Source: a bacterium (GTDB lineage: Bacteria > Armatimonadota > Zipacnadia > Zipacnadales > UBA11051). Taken from it: 64,000 nucleotides of DNA. The position numbers were made by a program, and so were the translations under genes. The first letter of the stretch is position 1, and each line of letters starts with the position of its first letter. The stretch spans positions 1 to 64,000 of the forward strand of contig JAJFUB010000043.1 in NCBI GenBank assembly GCA_021372615.1, written 5' to 3'. This document shows positions 33,904 to 43,928 of this stretch, piece by piece. The notes below the pieces were generated by a model that was given only the letters and a program-made list of their open reading frames with translations, did not search any database and was not told the DNA's origin.

Positions 33904-36645
33904 CTACCGTGCTGCTGCGGTCCACGACACCCGCACTTCGCGGACCCGCGGGGTGCCGCAGCCGTCGCGAGCGCCGAGGGCCAGGCGGTACTGCACCCAC
34001 CGCGCCTGCGCTGTCGGCAACGCGATCGCGTTGTCGTAGCCGCCCCACGACCCTTCCCCCTCCGGTCCCAGCCACGCCGCCTGTGCGAGTGCCTCCTCAG
34101 CCTCGGCCACCCGCACCTGTGCCCGCACCCATGTCCCCTCGGGGACATCCGCCTCCCAGCTCACCCGTAGTGTCTCCACCCCGCCCGGCAGCTCATGCGG
34201 TGCGGATGCGTACAGCTCTTCGGGGCCCCGATCACGCTGGTTGCCCGAGCCCACGCGCGTCATTCCGTGCGGCCCCTCGGACGGGAGGCAGGTGACGTTG
34301 CGCTCGGAGAAGCCCTCCGGACCGTTCCACCACACGGCCGAGTGACCCAGGTGATCGTTCTCGACCTTGTGGTAGGCGATCCCGAGGTCTACCCAGCCGT
34401 CGCGGTTGAAGTCCGCCGTCACGGCGCCGGAGGCCGAATGGGCGAACAAGCGTGTCCGGCAATCAGCGCGGAACGTGCCGTCCTCCTGCCCCCAGTAGAT
34501 GAAGGAGTGGATGTCCCGCTCGCGGCCGTCGTGGTAGTTGGCCACGAAGAGGTCCAGATGTCCGTCATTGTTGAAGTCGGCCACCCCGAGGGCATTGACG
34601 CCCTGGGCGGGAAGCTGCATGCGGTTGTCCTCGCGCAGCCCCTCTGGGCCATTCCAATAGATGTACACGAACGAGTCGTGCGGTCCCTGCAGGGACGGCG
34701 TGTGGCCGGCGATGATGAGGTCCAGGTATCCATTGCCGGTCAGGTCGGCCGCCTGCGCGCAGGAGGCGTGGATCACCGACAGCAGTTGCTTGCGCTCCAT
34801 GCTGAAGCCCTCGGGGCCATTCCAGAGGATGAAGCTGCGGTCGCTGCCGATCTGCGGCACGATCAGGTCGAGCCAGCCGTCGCCGTTCAGGTCGGCCAGG
34901 CTGATCCAACGCGGCTGATCCCACTTCTCCCCCTCTGTCGCCATGCTGATCCGCTGCGGGTGCCCGATGTCGTAGCCCTCAGGCCCGCCGTAGAAGATCA
35001 GGATGTCGCCGAACGAGAACCCCACAAAGACGAGGTCGAGATAGCCATCGTGGTTCAGGTCCGCGCAGCACACGCCATGGGCGCGTGTTGTGGGCAGGAT
35101 GGTCGCCGGCTCATAGGCATAGTCGCCATCGCGCCCCCGGAAGATGAACGAGCCGGGGTCCAGATGTGTCGCGTTCTCCGAGCAGTTGGCCGTCACGATC
35201 TCGGGGAAGCCGTCGTCATCCAGATCGCAACAGACCGCATCCACCGCGTCGCGCCCCTGGAGGGGATGGCGGCGCTCGGGGCTGAAGCCTTCGGGGCCGC
35301 CCCAGTAGACCATCGGGTCCACGTCGCCCCCCGCCCGACGCGCCCGGTGGTTGACGAGGATCACCTGCGGGTCGGGCGCCGCGCTCGTACGGGCAATGAG
35401 CACCCGCCGCGTGTCATGCCCCTCCAGCGTCAGCGGCTCGGGGGCCACGCCGGTGGGCGTGCCCCGGTACACGAGCGAGTGGTAGGAGTACGACTCGTCG
35501 GTGCGGTCCTGGCCCAGCACGATGTCCGCGCAGCCGTCGCCATCCAGATCGCCGACGGCCACATCGCAGGCATTGTGCGAGGGCAGAGCCGTGCGGCGGG
35601 TCTCGTCGAAGCCCGCGGGCCCGCCCCAGTACACCCAGGAACACTCCTGGCCCGCGTGGGTTCCTCGCGAGGCCACCACGAGGTGCTCGTGCCCATCGCC
35701 GTTCACGTCGCCCGCCGCTACCGCCAGCGCGTGGGCTGCGGCGATGACCAGGGGCTCCCCCAGCGCGCGGTCTGCCCTGACGGGGGCCAGACGGAACTGG
35801 TCCTCGCCCGGGAGGAACAGGTGCGGCCTGCCGCCCAGCCGCACGACCTGCGCCAGCGCCCGCGCATCAAAGGGCTGCTCGGTCTCCGGCGTGTCGTCGG
35901 AGCGCGGCTCTCCAGAGCCGCCAGTCGTCCCCTCCTGCGGGGCTGGAGCCCCGCGCTCCACGCCTTCCACTGTGGTACAGCGCTCCGGGCTGAGCCCGTC
36001 CGCCCCACCCCAGTACACGCGCGCCTGACGCTCCCGCGTCAGCGCCAGCAGGTCCGCGTAGCCGTCGCCGTCCAGATCGTCGGCCACGATCTGCTCGGCT
36101 TCGAGGGGCAGGTCCACGAAGCGCTGGGGCTCGAAGCCCAGGTCGGACTGGGCGAAGAGGCGAACGCGGCCGCCGCAGACGAAGGCCAGGTCGGGGCGGC
36201 CGTCGCCGTTGAAGTCGCCGCAGGCCACGGCCGAGGCCCCGGGGGCGGGGATCTCGACCCGCCGGTGCGGGCTCAGGCCCGCGGGCCCGCCATAGTAGAT
36301 GAAGGCATTCAGGTCCGTCCGCGACCCGTTGTAGTCCATCGCCAGCACGAGGTCGTCGTAGCCGTCGCCGTTCAGATCGGCCACGACCCCGGCTACGGAA
36401 CCGTCCGAAGGCAGCTCCACCCGTGCCCCGCCCGCCAGGGGCGTGGGATACACATAGCACGGCGGGCGCTCCCAGTGGTTCTGGCTGTTGCAGATCAGCA
36501 GATCGGGCCAGCCGTCGCCGCTCAGGTCCAGGAAGTGCAGGCGCTGCAGCACGCCCGTCCGCGACACGTAGAGGTTCTGGCCGCCGTTGTCGAAGCTGCC
36601 GCGTCGGAAGTCCTCGAAGCCACGGGTGATCCATTCGCTCTGCAT
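33904..36645 (-). CDS. FG-GAP/VCBS repeat protein without a signal peptide
   Basis: 913 residues. The ATG at 36645 has AGGAGAGG seven to eight bases upstream; the frame continues further up but would run into ilvE. The protein begins MQSEWITRGFEDFRRG and lacks any hydrophobic leader, although nearly all of it consists of FG-GAP-like repeats with calcium loops (DLSGDGWPD, DLNGDGYDD, DFNGDGRPD, DLDGDGCAD and so on, a dozen or more copies), each followed by WxGxxGF-type strands (YWGGPEGFS). Two or more seven-bladed propellers could form. The end (about 820-913) is a beta-sandwich with WEADVPEGTWVRAQVRV. FG-GAP proteins are usually extracellular, so export by a non-Sec route or a cytosolic role are both open. 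Residues about 229-249 are encoded by an inserted REPIN-like element. Function unknown. Convergent with the FG-GAP-ended lyase gene. Confidence 0.75.
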   Translation of the reverse strand: MQSEWITRGFEDFRRGSFDNGGQNLYVSRTGVLQRLHFLDLSGDGWPDLLICNSQNHWERPPCYVYPTPLAGGARVELPSDGSVAGVVADLNGDGYDDLVLAMDYNGSRTDLNAFIYYGGPAGLSPHRRVEIPAPGASAVACGDFNGDGRPDLAFVCGGRVRLFAQSDLGFEPQRFVDLPLEAEQIVADDLDGDGYADLLALTRERQARVYWGGADGLSPERCTTVEGVERGAPAPQEGTTGGSGEPRSDDTPETEQPFDARALAQVVRLGGRPHLFLPGEDQFRLAPVRADRALGEPLVIAAAHALAVAAGDVNGDGHEHLVVASRGTHAGQECSWVYWGGPAGFDETRRTALPSHNACDVAVGDLDGDGCADIVLGQDRTDESYSYHSLVYRGTPTGVAPEPLTLEGHDTRRVLIARTSAAPDPQVILVNHRARRAGGDVDPMVYWGGPEGFSPERRHPLQGRDAVDAVCCDLDDDGFPEIVTANCSENATHLDPGSFIFRGRDGDYAYEPATILPTTRAHGVCCADLNHDGYLDLVFVGFSFGDILIFYGGPEGYDIGHPQRISMATEGEKWDQPRWISLADLNGDGWLDLIVPQIGSDRSFILWNGPEGFSMERKQLLSVIHASCAQAADLTGNGYLDLIIAGHTPSLQGPHDSFVYIYWNGPEGLREDNRMQLPAQGVNALGVADFNNDGHLDLFVANYHDGRERDIHSFIYWGQEDGTFRADCRTRLFAHSASGAVTADFNRDGWVDLGIAYHKVENDHLGHSAVWWNGPEGFSERNVTCLPSEGPHGMTRVGSGNQRDRGPEELYASAPHELPGGVETLRVSWEADVPEGTWVRAQVRVAEAEEALAQAAWLGPEGEGSWGGYDNAIALPTAQARWVQYRLALGARDGCGTPRVREVRVSWTAAAR
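35899..35960. repeat. REPIN-like double palindrome inside the FG-GAP gene
   Basis: Outer ends GGAGCGCGG (35899-35907) and CCGCGCTCC (35951-35959) are inverted. Inside lie two palindromes, 35904-35921 (core GCTCTCCAGAGC) and 35937-35954 (core GGGGCTGGAGCCCC). The right part, 35936-35960, is the exact reverse complement of 24892-24916 in the heparinase-like gene. The element translates without a stop on the minus strand into a Gly/Pro/Ser/Glu-rich loop (ERGAPAPQEGTTGGSGEPRS) that interrupts the regular FG-GAP spacing, so it is probably a tolerated insertion on a propeller loop. Confidence 0.85.
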
Positions 36646-36750
36646 GGGCCTCTCCTGTGCGTCCGTGCCTGCAGCCTCGCCAGTTCGCCCCGCTGCCCGC
36701 CGCAACCTGTGCGCGGGCCCCAACGCCCCTAGGCCTTGCGCCATTGCCAT

Positions 36751-36779
36751 TTGAAAACCGGGGGCGTAAGGACTATACT
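36751..36779 (+). promoter_or_regulatory. Sigma-70-type promoter of ilvE
   Basis: TTGAAA (36751-36756), a 17-base spacer and TATACT (36774-36779) match the vegetative promoter at five of six positions in each box. Transcription would begin near 36786, leaving a leader of about 52 bases, too short for a T-box or a leader-peptide attenuator. Confidence 0.8.
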
Positions 36780-36837
36780 TCAGCAGACGTTCGCGCCCCG
36801 TGCGGACGATGACCCTGCGATACAAGGTGGTACAGTT

Positions 36838-37710
36838 ATGCCCTTGCAGATCTGGCTCGATGGCCAACTCGTTCCCGAAGCGGAGGCCAAGATATCTGTG
36901 TTCGATCACGGCCTGCTGTATGGCGACGGTGTCTTTGAGGGCATCCGGGCCTATCACGGCCGTGTATTCAAGCTGCAGGAGCACCTGCAGCGCATGTTCG
37001 ATGGCGCGCATTGCCTCAGCCTGCAGATCCCCTACTCCCCCGAGGAGATGAAGCAGGTCGTGCTGGAGACTCTCCGCGCGAATGGCCTGCAGGACGCCTA
37101 CATCCGCCTTGTGGTCACCCGGGGCAAGGGCGATCTGGGGCTCGATCCGGCCAAGTGCCCGGTCGCCACGGTCTTCTGCATCGCCACCTCGATCTCGCTC
37201 TACCCGGAAGAGTCCTACCAGAAGGGCCTGTCGCTGATCACCTGCTCGACGCGGCGGAACACGCCGCAGGCACTGAACATGTCCATCAAGTCGCTCAACT
37301 ACCTCAACAGCATCCTGGCCAAGCTCGAATGCACGAGCGCCGGCCTGTCTGAGGGCATCATGCTCACCACGGACGGCTATGTGGCCGAATGCACGGGCGA
37401 CAACATCTTCCTAATCAACGGCAACGAACTGCTGACGCCGCCGGTGCACGTGGGCGCCCTGCCGGGCATCACGCGCCAGGCCGTCATGGACCTGGCCCCC
37501 GGGCTGGGGCTGGAGCTGCGTGAGGACATGTTCCGCATCCAGTCGGTCTACACGGCCGGCGAGGTGTTCCTGACCGGCACCGCCGCCGAACTCATTCCGG
37601 TGGTGCAGGTGGACGGCCGCAAGGTCGGGGACGGCAAGCCGGGCCCGACCACCCAGCGCCTGCTGGAAGCCTTCCGCAAGCTGGTCCAGACCTGTGGCGA
37701 GCCCATCTAG
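36838..37710 (+). CDS. ilvE: Branched-chain amino acid aminotransferase (class IV PLP enzyme)
   Basis: 290 residues, cytosolic. The protein is a class IV fold-type aminotransferase: VFDHGLLYGDGVFEGIRAY, the lysine K151 in MSIKSLNYLN that forms the Schiff base with pyridoxal phosphate, the EGIMLTTDGYVAECTGDNIF motif contacting the cofactor, and GVxR-like PGITRQAVMDLA. These fit IlvE, which transfers the amino group between glutamate and the keto acids of leucine, isoleucine and valine; D-amino acid aminotransferase and ADC lyase are the closest alternatives but the LNYLNSILAK context favours IlvE. Size (E. coli about 309) is normal. The ATG has AAGGTGG seven bases upstream and a strong promoter 60-85 bases upstream. 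It stands alone, with no other branched-chain genes close by. Confidence 0.9.
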   Translation: MPLQIWLDGQLVPEAEAKISVFDHGLLYGDGVFEGIRAYHGRVFKLQEHLQRMFDGAHCLSLQIPYSPEEMKQVVLETLRANGLQDAYIRLVVTRGKGDLGLDPAKCPVATVFCIATSISLYPEESYQKGLSLITCSTRRNTPQALNMSIKSLNYLNSILAKLECTSAGLSEGIMLTTDGYVAECTGDNIFLINGNELLTPPVHVGALPGITRQAVMDLAPGLGLELREDMFRIQSVYTAGEVFLTGTAAELIPVVQVDGRKVGDGKPGPTTQRLLEAFRKLVQTCGEPI

Positions 37711-38061
37711 GCTGACGCCCGGGGCCGTCTGCACCCGACGACACCCTCGCTCGCCTCGGCGGGCTTCGCCAAAGATGACCGTGAGGGGCCAAAGGGCTCC
37801 CTCCAGGAAACTCCGGTAGACGCCATATTGTTAGTATGATAGGACGAGTTGTGGTGGCGCCTGTGCGCCGCGTCGGGAACGGGTTGGCAGCCCGGAGAAA
37901 CCAATCCCGTACGGGCACAGTCCAAACAGGCGCTGCACCGCGCTACCGGAAGAGACCTGGCGTCGTCTCGAGCCGCATCGGGACGCCGCGAGGCGGCGTA
38001 GCTTCAGTCAGACAGGAGCGTCTGGCCGGGGGCTGGCCGTGTCATTGGAGGCACCGACGCA
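37711..38061 (+). other. 351-base spacer upstream of clpC with several hairpins
   Basis: No gene seen; a 94-codon frame here has no coding character. Features: a TATGAT -10-like hexamer at 37835-37840 without a good -35 box; a hairpin GACGCCG-CGAGG-CGGCGT at about 37981-37998; a hairpin with AGAC / GTCT arms near 38010-38022; GGCC-rich inverted arms at about 38023-38038; and the clpC ribosome binding site GGAGG at about 38047-38051. If transcription begins near 37847 the leader is about 215 bases and could fold extensively. No known riboswitch, CIRCE or CtsR operator was recognised. Confidence 0.4.
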
Positions 38062-40524
<2,463 letters not shown>

Positions 40525-40540
40525 GCGCCATTCTGAGCCG

Positions 40541-40600
40541 CGTGGGGCCGGACGTCCCGGATGGCCGGATGGTTGCGCGTCCGGGACGTCCGCAGCCACG
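40541..40600. terminator. Long inverted repeat after clpC, likely terminator or REPIN-like element
   Basis: CGGACGTCCCGG (40549-40560) and CCGGGACGTCCG (40581-40592) are perfect inverted arms around 20 bases; outer arms CGTGG (40541-40545) and CCACG (40596-40600) extend the stem after a three-base mismatch. It begins 17 bases after the clpC stop and ends 18 bases before the next start. There is no T-run, so it may attenuate rather than end transcription. Confidence 0.55.
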
Positions 40601-40618
40601 CACGGGGGAGAGCTACCC

Positions 40619-41158
40619 ATGAGCGACCTCACCATCCAGGTCAACCGCGCCCCGGTGTTGACCCTGTGGGCCGCCATCGTGGCGGAGCGGCTCGGCCATG
40701 ACTGGCCGGCGGCCCTGAGCATCGGTAAGGTCCTGGCTGGTCTGAACGCCCAGAGCAAGGGGCGGCGGCTGGGGATCTTCGGCCCGCCCAAGGGCGGGGA
40801 GGGGCAGCAGCCCAAGAAGACGGGCCTGGGCGAGGACTGCTGGGTGGAGGTGTGCGGGCGGAGCGTGCCCTGCAAGCACACGGCAGACGGTCTACGGGGG
40901 GTCGTCGAGGACAAGCCCGTTGCTCCGGAGACGGTGGAGAAGTACCTGCGCAGCAAGTTCGGCGAGGGTCTGCCCGAGGTGCTGGTGGCGCTGCGGGAAC
41001 TGGCCGCGGCCTACGAGCCGGCGGCGCTCGCTGACGAGGCCTTCGGGCTGTACGAGCACTTCCGCCCCCGCATTGACCCCGGCCAGCCCGGCTGGGGCCA
41101 GAAGGGCACGCTGGACCTGGGCGTCGTCACCTCCCTGACGCAGCGCGCCCGGTCGTAG
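40619..41158 (+). CDS. Conserved uncharacterised protein (VNRAPVLTLWAAIVAERLG type)
   Basis: 179 residues, soluble, no signal peptide. It opens MSDLTIQVNRAPVLTLWAAI, has an N-terminal helical region ending in LNAQSKGRR, a basic glycine-rich loop (IFGPPKGGEGQQPKK), the strand-rich segment CWVEVCGRSVPCKHTADGLRG and a helical end with EKYLRSKFGE and YEHFRPRIDPGQPGWGQKGTLDLG. I have a recollection of similar hypothetical proteins in several phyla but cannot name a domain or function. The basic loop and the two Cys residues might bind nucleic acid or a cofactor, but this is guesswork. A GGGGGAGAG ribosome binding site precedes the ATG. The thioesterase gene follows after 38 bases on the same strand, so the two may be co-transcribed. 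Confidence 0.75.
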   Translation: MSDLTIQVNRAPVLTLWAAIVAERLGHDWPAALSIGKVLAGLNAQSKGRRLGIFGPPKGGEGQQPKKTGLGEDCWVEVCGRSVPCKHTADGLRGVVEDKPVAPETVEKYLRSKFGEGLPEVLVALRELAAAYEPAALADEAFGLYEHFRPRIDPGQPGWGQKGTLDLGVVTSLTQRARS

Positions 41159-41196
41159 CCAACCAACCCAACCCCAACAGCCAGAGCGTTCGACCC

Positions 41197-41595
41197 ATGT
41201 TCACAGTCACTGTCACGCCGCGCTTCGGCGACGTGGACGGCCTCCGCCACGTCAACAACACCCGCTTGCCCGAGTGGTTCGAGCTGGGCCGCGGGCCCTT
41301 CTACCGGTTCTTCTGCCCGGAGCTGGACTTCGAGCGCTGGAACCTCATCCTGGCTCACCTCGGCGTGGACTTCCAGGCCCCGATGATCCTGGGGCACAAC
41401 GTGGAGATCCGGACGTACGTCCAGCGCGTCGGTAACTCGTCGTTCACGACGGTGCAGGAAGCCTGGCAGCGCGGGGAACTGTGTGCCACCGGGGAGACCG
41501 TCATCGTCCACTACGACTTCGCGGCGAAGCGCTCGCTGCCCATCCCGGACGACACGCGCACCGCCCTCCTGGCGCACGCCCGCCCGGAGCCGTAG
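41197..41595 (+). CDS. Hotdog-fold acyl-CoA thioesterase (4HBT/YbgC-like)
   Basis: 132 residues, the usual length of single-domain hotdog thioesterases. The signature FGDVDGLRHVNNTRLPEWFELGR carries the Asp and the His-Val-Asn-Asn run that opens the central helix in 4-hydroxybenzoyl-CoA thioesterase-like enzymes, and LGHNVEIRTYVQRVGNSSFTT forms the central strands. These enzymes hydrolyse acyl-CoA or acyl-ACP to free acid; the acyl group cannot be predicted. Cytosolic, probably tetrameric. It follows the uncharacterised protein gene by 38 bases and is convergent with the amidohydrolase gene, 28 bases away. Confidence 0.85.
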   Translation: MFTVTVTPRFGDVDGLRHVNNTRLPEWFELGRGPFYRFFCPELDFERWNLILAHLGVDFQAPMILGHNVEIRTYVQRVGNSSFTTVQEAWQRGELCATGETVIVHYDFAAKRSLPIPDDTRTALLAHARPEP

Positions 41596-41623
41596 CGGCG
41601 CACTTCATCGCGCCCGCAGGCGC

Positions 41624-42661
41624 CTACTGCCTGCCCACGTTCGCCACCAATGCCCGCGCGTTGTCGTTCATCACGCGCGACACTTCAATTCTCCCCCACC
41701 CCATCCGCTGCGCAGCCTGCTTGAAGGCCCGCAGCTCCTCGTACAGGTAGAGCGTGTAGCCTGCCTCGACTTCCGGCGGCTGGCGGCGGTCGGGAGTGTT
41801 CCAGCGGTAGTCGCCATCGCTGTAGTTGATGTACTCATCGCCCTGGTGCCGCCGCATCCCGCGCATCAGCGCGATCGGCAGGTCGCTGCCATACAGGAGC
41901 CGCTCCGGGCCGACCATCTGCATGGCCAGCTTGAGCACGTCGGCGTTCAGGTTCATCGCGAAGTCCCAATGGACGGGCAGGTCGTGCAGCGCCTGCAGGC
42001 CCGGCTCAGCGAAGCTCATGGTGTAGGCGCGGCCGATGTGCGCGATGATGAGCCGCAGGTTCGGGTAGGTCCCGACCATGCGGCGCACCTCGGCCTGGTT
42101 GCGCGGGTCGCGCAGCCGCTCGGGGCGGGGCAGGTGCAGCACCACGATCAGGCCCAGCTTGTCGGCCAGCGCCTGGTGCGCGGGCGGGAGGAAGTCGTCC
42201 AGCGCCACGTTCTCATCGAAGCGCCCGCCGACCAGCCCGGGGTACGGCTTGAAGCCGATGAACCCGCCGTCCTCCAGCAGCCGCTGTACCGCATCGGCGG
42301 GCCACTCGGGCCGAGTGACCAGCAGGGCATCGGACTCACCGGCCGCGACGGTTCCTGCCACGTACGCATTGGCTGCCGGGATGTCGGCCCACTTGCTGGG
42401 GTTGGCGAAGACCAGGCTGCGTGTGCGCCGGCCGGGGAACAGGAAACGCTGCACCTCGGCCAGTTGCTCACGGCTCAGCGCGTGCGGGGCCTCGGAGGCC
42501 CACGACTCCGCAATGGCCTCGGCGCTGGGCACACCGTTCCCGGGTATGTGCAGGTGCACGTGCGCGTCGTACACCTCGGCGGGCAGGAACTCCTCGAACT
42601 CGTCGGCGAAGACGCGCCGGTCCACGCGCTCGTACCGCTGCGGGTCAATCAACTGGGTCAT
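41624..42661 (-). CDS. Amidohydrolase 2-family metal-dependent hydrolase
   Basis: 345 residues, cytosolic. The first metal motif is DAHVHLH (near residue 31); LIVVLHLPRP and LIIAHIGRAY give the later His ligands and LLYGSDLPIAL the final Asp, in the order of the amidohydrolase 2 family (TIM barrel; decarboxylases, lactonases, 4-oxalomesaconate hydratase-like enzymes). The C-terminal half has an unusual acidic and aromatic segment (GDEYINYSDGDYRWNTPDRR). No known substrate matches clearly. Its ATG shares ATGA with the stop of the upstream acetyltransferase gene, so it is translationally coupled as the last gene of the bioY-sirtuin-GNAT-amidohydrolase operon. Function in that set is unknown. 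Confidence 0.8.
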   Translation of the reverse strand: MTQLIDPQRYERVDRRVFADEFEEFLPAEVYDAHVHLHIPGNGVPSAEAIAESWASEAPHALSREQLAEVQRFLFPGRRTRSLVFANPSKWADIPAANAYVAGTVAAGESDALLVTRPEWPADAVQRLLEDGGFIGFKPYPGLVGGRFDENVALDDFLPPAHQALADKLGLIVVLHLPRPERLRDPRNQAEVRRMVGTYPNLRLIIAHIGRAYTMSFAEPGLQALHDLPVHWDFAMNLNADVLKLAMQMVGPERLLYGSDLPIALMRGMRRHQGDEYINYSDGDYRWNTPDRRQPPEVEAGYTLYLYEELRAFKQAAQRMGWGRIEVSRVMNDNARALVANVGRQ

Positions 42662-43143
42662 CGCTTCAGCTCCATGACGTAGGTGACCGACTGGTGGAAC
42701 GGCTCGAAGCCACAGCGCTCGTACACGCGCCGTGCAGCGGCATGGCCCTCATCCAGCCCGGTGATGACCACCGCAAGCGGCATCCCGGCCTCGCGCAGCT
42801 TGGCCAGGGCCATCTGCACCAGGGTCGTGCCGAGGCCATGGCCGCGGAACTCCGGGGCCACCCCGTTGTAGCCGATCTGCCCCTGGTTGCGGTCGCGGTT
42901 GATGATCCAGGTGACCCATCCGGCCACTTGCCCGTCCACTTCAGCGACCAGACAGGTGGCCAGCCGCGCCCGGACGGCACCGCCGATGTCGTCGGCGGTC
43001 CACTCGTCCCAGCTCTTCCCGCCCTGGACGCCGAAGCGGTCTTCCAGGCGCTTACTCATCCCCATCGTCCAGATGCGCCGGGCGATGGCGACGATGGGCT
43101 CCAGATCGGCCTCGGTGGCGGGACGGTAGGTGATCTCCGGCAT
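42658..43143 (-). CDS. GNAT family N-acetyltransferase
   Basis: 161 residues, one GNAT domain. Strand beta-4 AGWVTWIINRD leads to NGVAPEFRGHGLGTTLV, the acetyl-CoA pyrophosphate-binding loop (R-G-H-G-L-G), and ARRVYERCGFEPF is the typical motif B with the Tyr that acts as general acid. The acceptor could be a small molecule or a protein N-terminus or lysine. It starts three bases after the sirtuin stop; lysine acetyltransferases and sirtuin deacylases are often paired, so opposing activities on the same protein are conceivable, but that is inference. Confidence 0.85.
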   Translation of the reverse strand: MPEITYRPATEADLEPIVAIARRIWTMGMSKRLEDRFGVQGGKSWDEWTADDIGGAVRARLATCLVAEVDGQVAGWVTWIINRDRNQGQIGYNGVAPEFRGHGLGTTLVQMALAKLREAGMPLAVVITGLDEGHAAARRVYERCGFEPFHQSVTYVMELKR

Positions 43144-43146
43144 GGC

Positions 43147-43911
43147 TCACTCCCAGGCGGCGAGGATGGCCTCGACCAGCGGGGGCAGGATCTCGCCGGC
43201 GGCGCCCCGCAGCGACACCGCCGCCGTGCCCGTCAGGATCGTGGCCTCGGGGTTGATCTCGACGACAAGCGCCCCGTGCTCCCGCGCCACGAAGGGCAGC
43301 GAGGCAGCCGGCTGGACGTTGACCGAGGTGCCCACCACGAGCATCACATCACACGTCTCAGCCAGGGCGAAGGCCTCCTCCAGGTCGTCGGCCGGCAAGG
43401 CCTCGCCGAACAGCACGATGTCGGGCCGCAGCAGCCGCCCGCATTCGCAGACCGGCGGCAATTCGGGGGCCGGCACGGGGTAGTTGTCATCGGCGAACCC
43501 GCAGCGCGGGCAGACGACCCGGATGATGTCGCCGTGCAGGTGGATGACGTCCGTGCTGCCGGCTTCCTCGTGGAGGCGGTCTATGTTCTGGGTGATGAGG
43601 CGCACCTGAGCGCGCGGGGGCAGCTTCTGCTGCAACTCGGCGAGGGCCACATGCCCCGCGTGGGGCGACGCCTGGTGGATGAGCTGGCGCAGGTGGTCGT
43701 TGAACTCCCAGAAGAGGCGGGGATGGTGGCGGAAGGCCTCCGGGGTGGCGACGTCCTCGGCGCGGTAGGTGCGCCAGACGCCCTCCTCCCCGCGGAAGGT
43801 CGGGATGCCGCTCTCGCGCGACATCCCGGCCCCGGTGGAAACGGTGAGCAGAGCGTGGTCGGTGAGACGTGCGACAATGGCCTCGGCCAGAGCGGAGAGA
43901 TCAGGGGACAT
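43147..43911 (-). CDS. cobB: Sirtuin NAD-dependent protein deacylase
   Basis: 254 residues, cytosolic. Sir2 motifs are complete: GAGMSRESGIPTFRG (28-41) and TQNIDRLHEEAG (107-118) bind NAD, H126 in HLHG is the catalytic base, and zinc ligands are C134, C137, C155 and C157 (the second pair is CxC rather than CxxC). VVGTSVNVQPAASLP and VEINPEAT complete the Rossmann fold. The Tyr/Arg pair that marks desuccinylases (Y-x-x-R) appears as WRTYRAEDV, so both deacetylation and desuccinylation are possible. It lies between the biotin transporter gene (18 bases upstream) and the acetyltransferase gene. The symbol cobB is by homology. Confidence 0.9.
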   Translation of the reverse strand: MSPDLSALAEAIVARLTDHALLTVSTGAGMSRESGIPTFRGEEGVWRTYRAEDVATPEAFRHHPRLFWEFNDHLRQLIHQASPHAGHVALAELQQKLPPRAQVRLITQNIDRLHEEAGSTDVIHLHGDIIRVVCPRCGFADDNYPVPAPELPPVCECGRLLRPDIVLFGEALPADDLEEAFALAETCDVMLVVGTSVNVQPAASLPFVAREHGALVVEINPEATILTGTAAVSLRGAAGEILPPLVEAILAAWE

Positions 43912-43928
43912 GGGCAGTCAGGGCCGGC

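Noticed and set aside
34400-36600. Regularly spaced repeats in DNA, first suspected as CRISPR
   Set aside because: The periodicity is coding: FG-GAP blades with D-x-N-x-D-G loops. Units are not identical and there are no unique spacers.
34195-36732. 845-codon plus-strand open frame opposite the FG-GAP gene
   Set aside because: It mirrors a gene with repeated calcium loops and a good ribosome binding site; its product is rich in Val/His/Gly/Arg without domains, as expected for an antisense frame in GC-rich DNA.
36786-36837. Attenuator or T-box in the ilvE leader
   Set aside because: The leader is only about 52 bases and lacks a branched-chain codon run or T-box sequence.
37850-37990. Possible riboswitch or small RNA gene upstream of clpC
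   Set aside because: Hairpins are present but no known riboswitch, T-box, tRNA or 6S consensus could be matched by eye.
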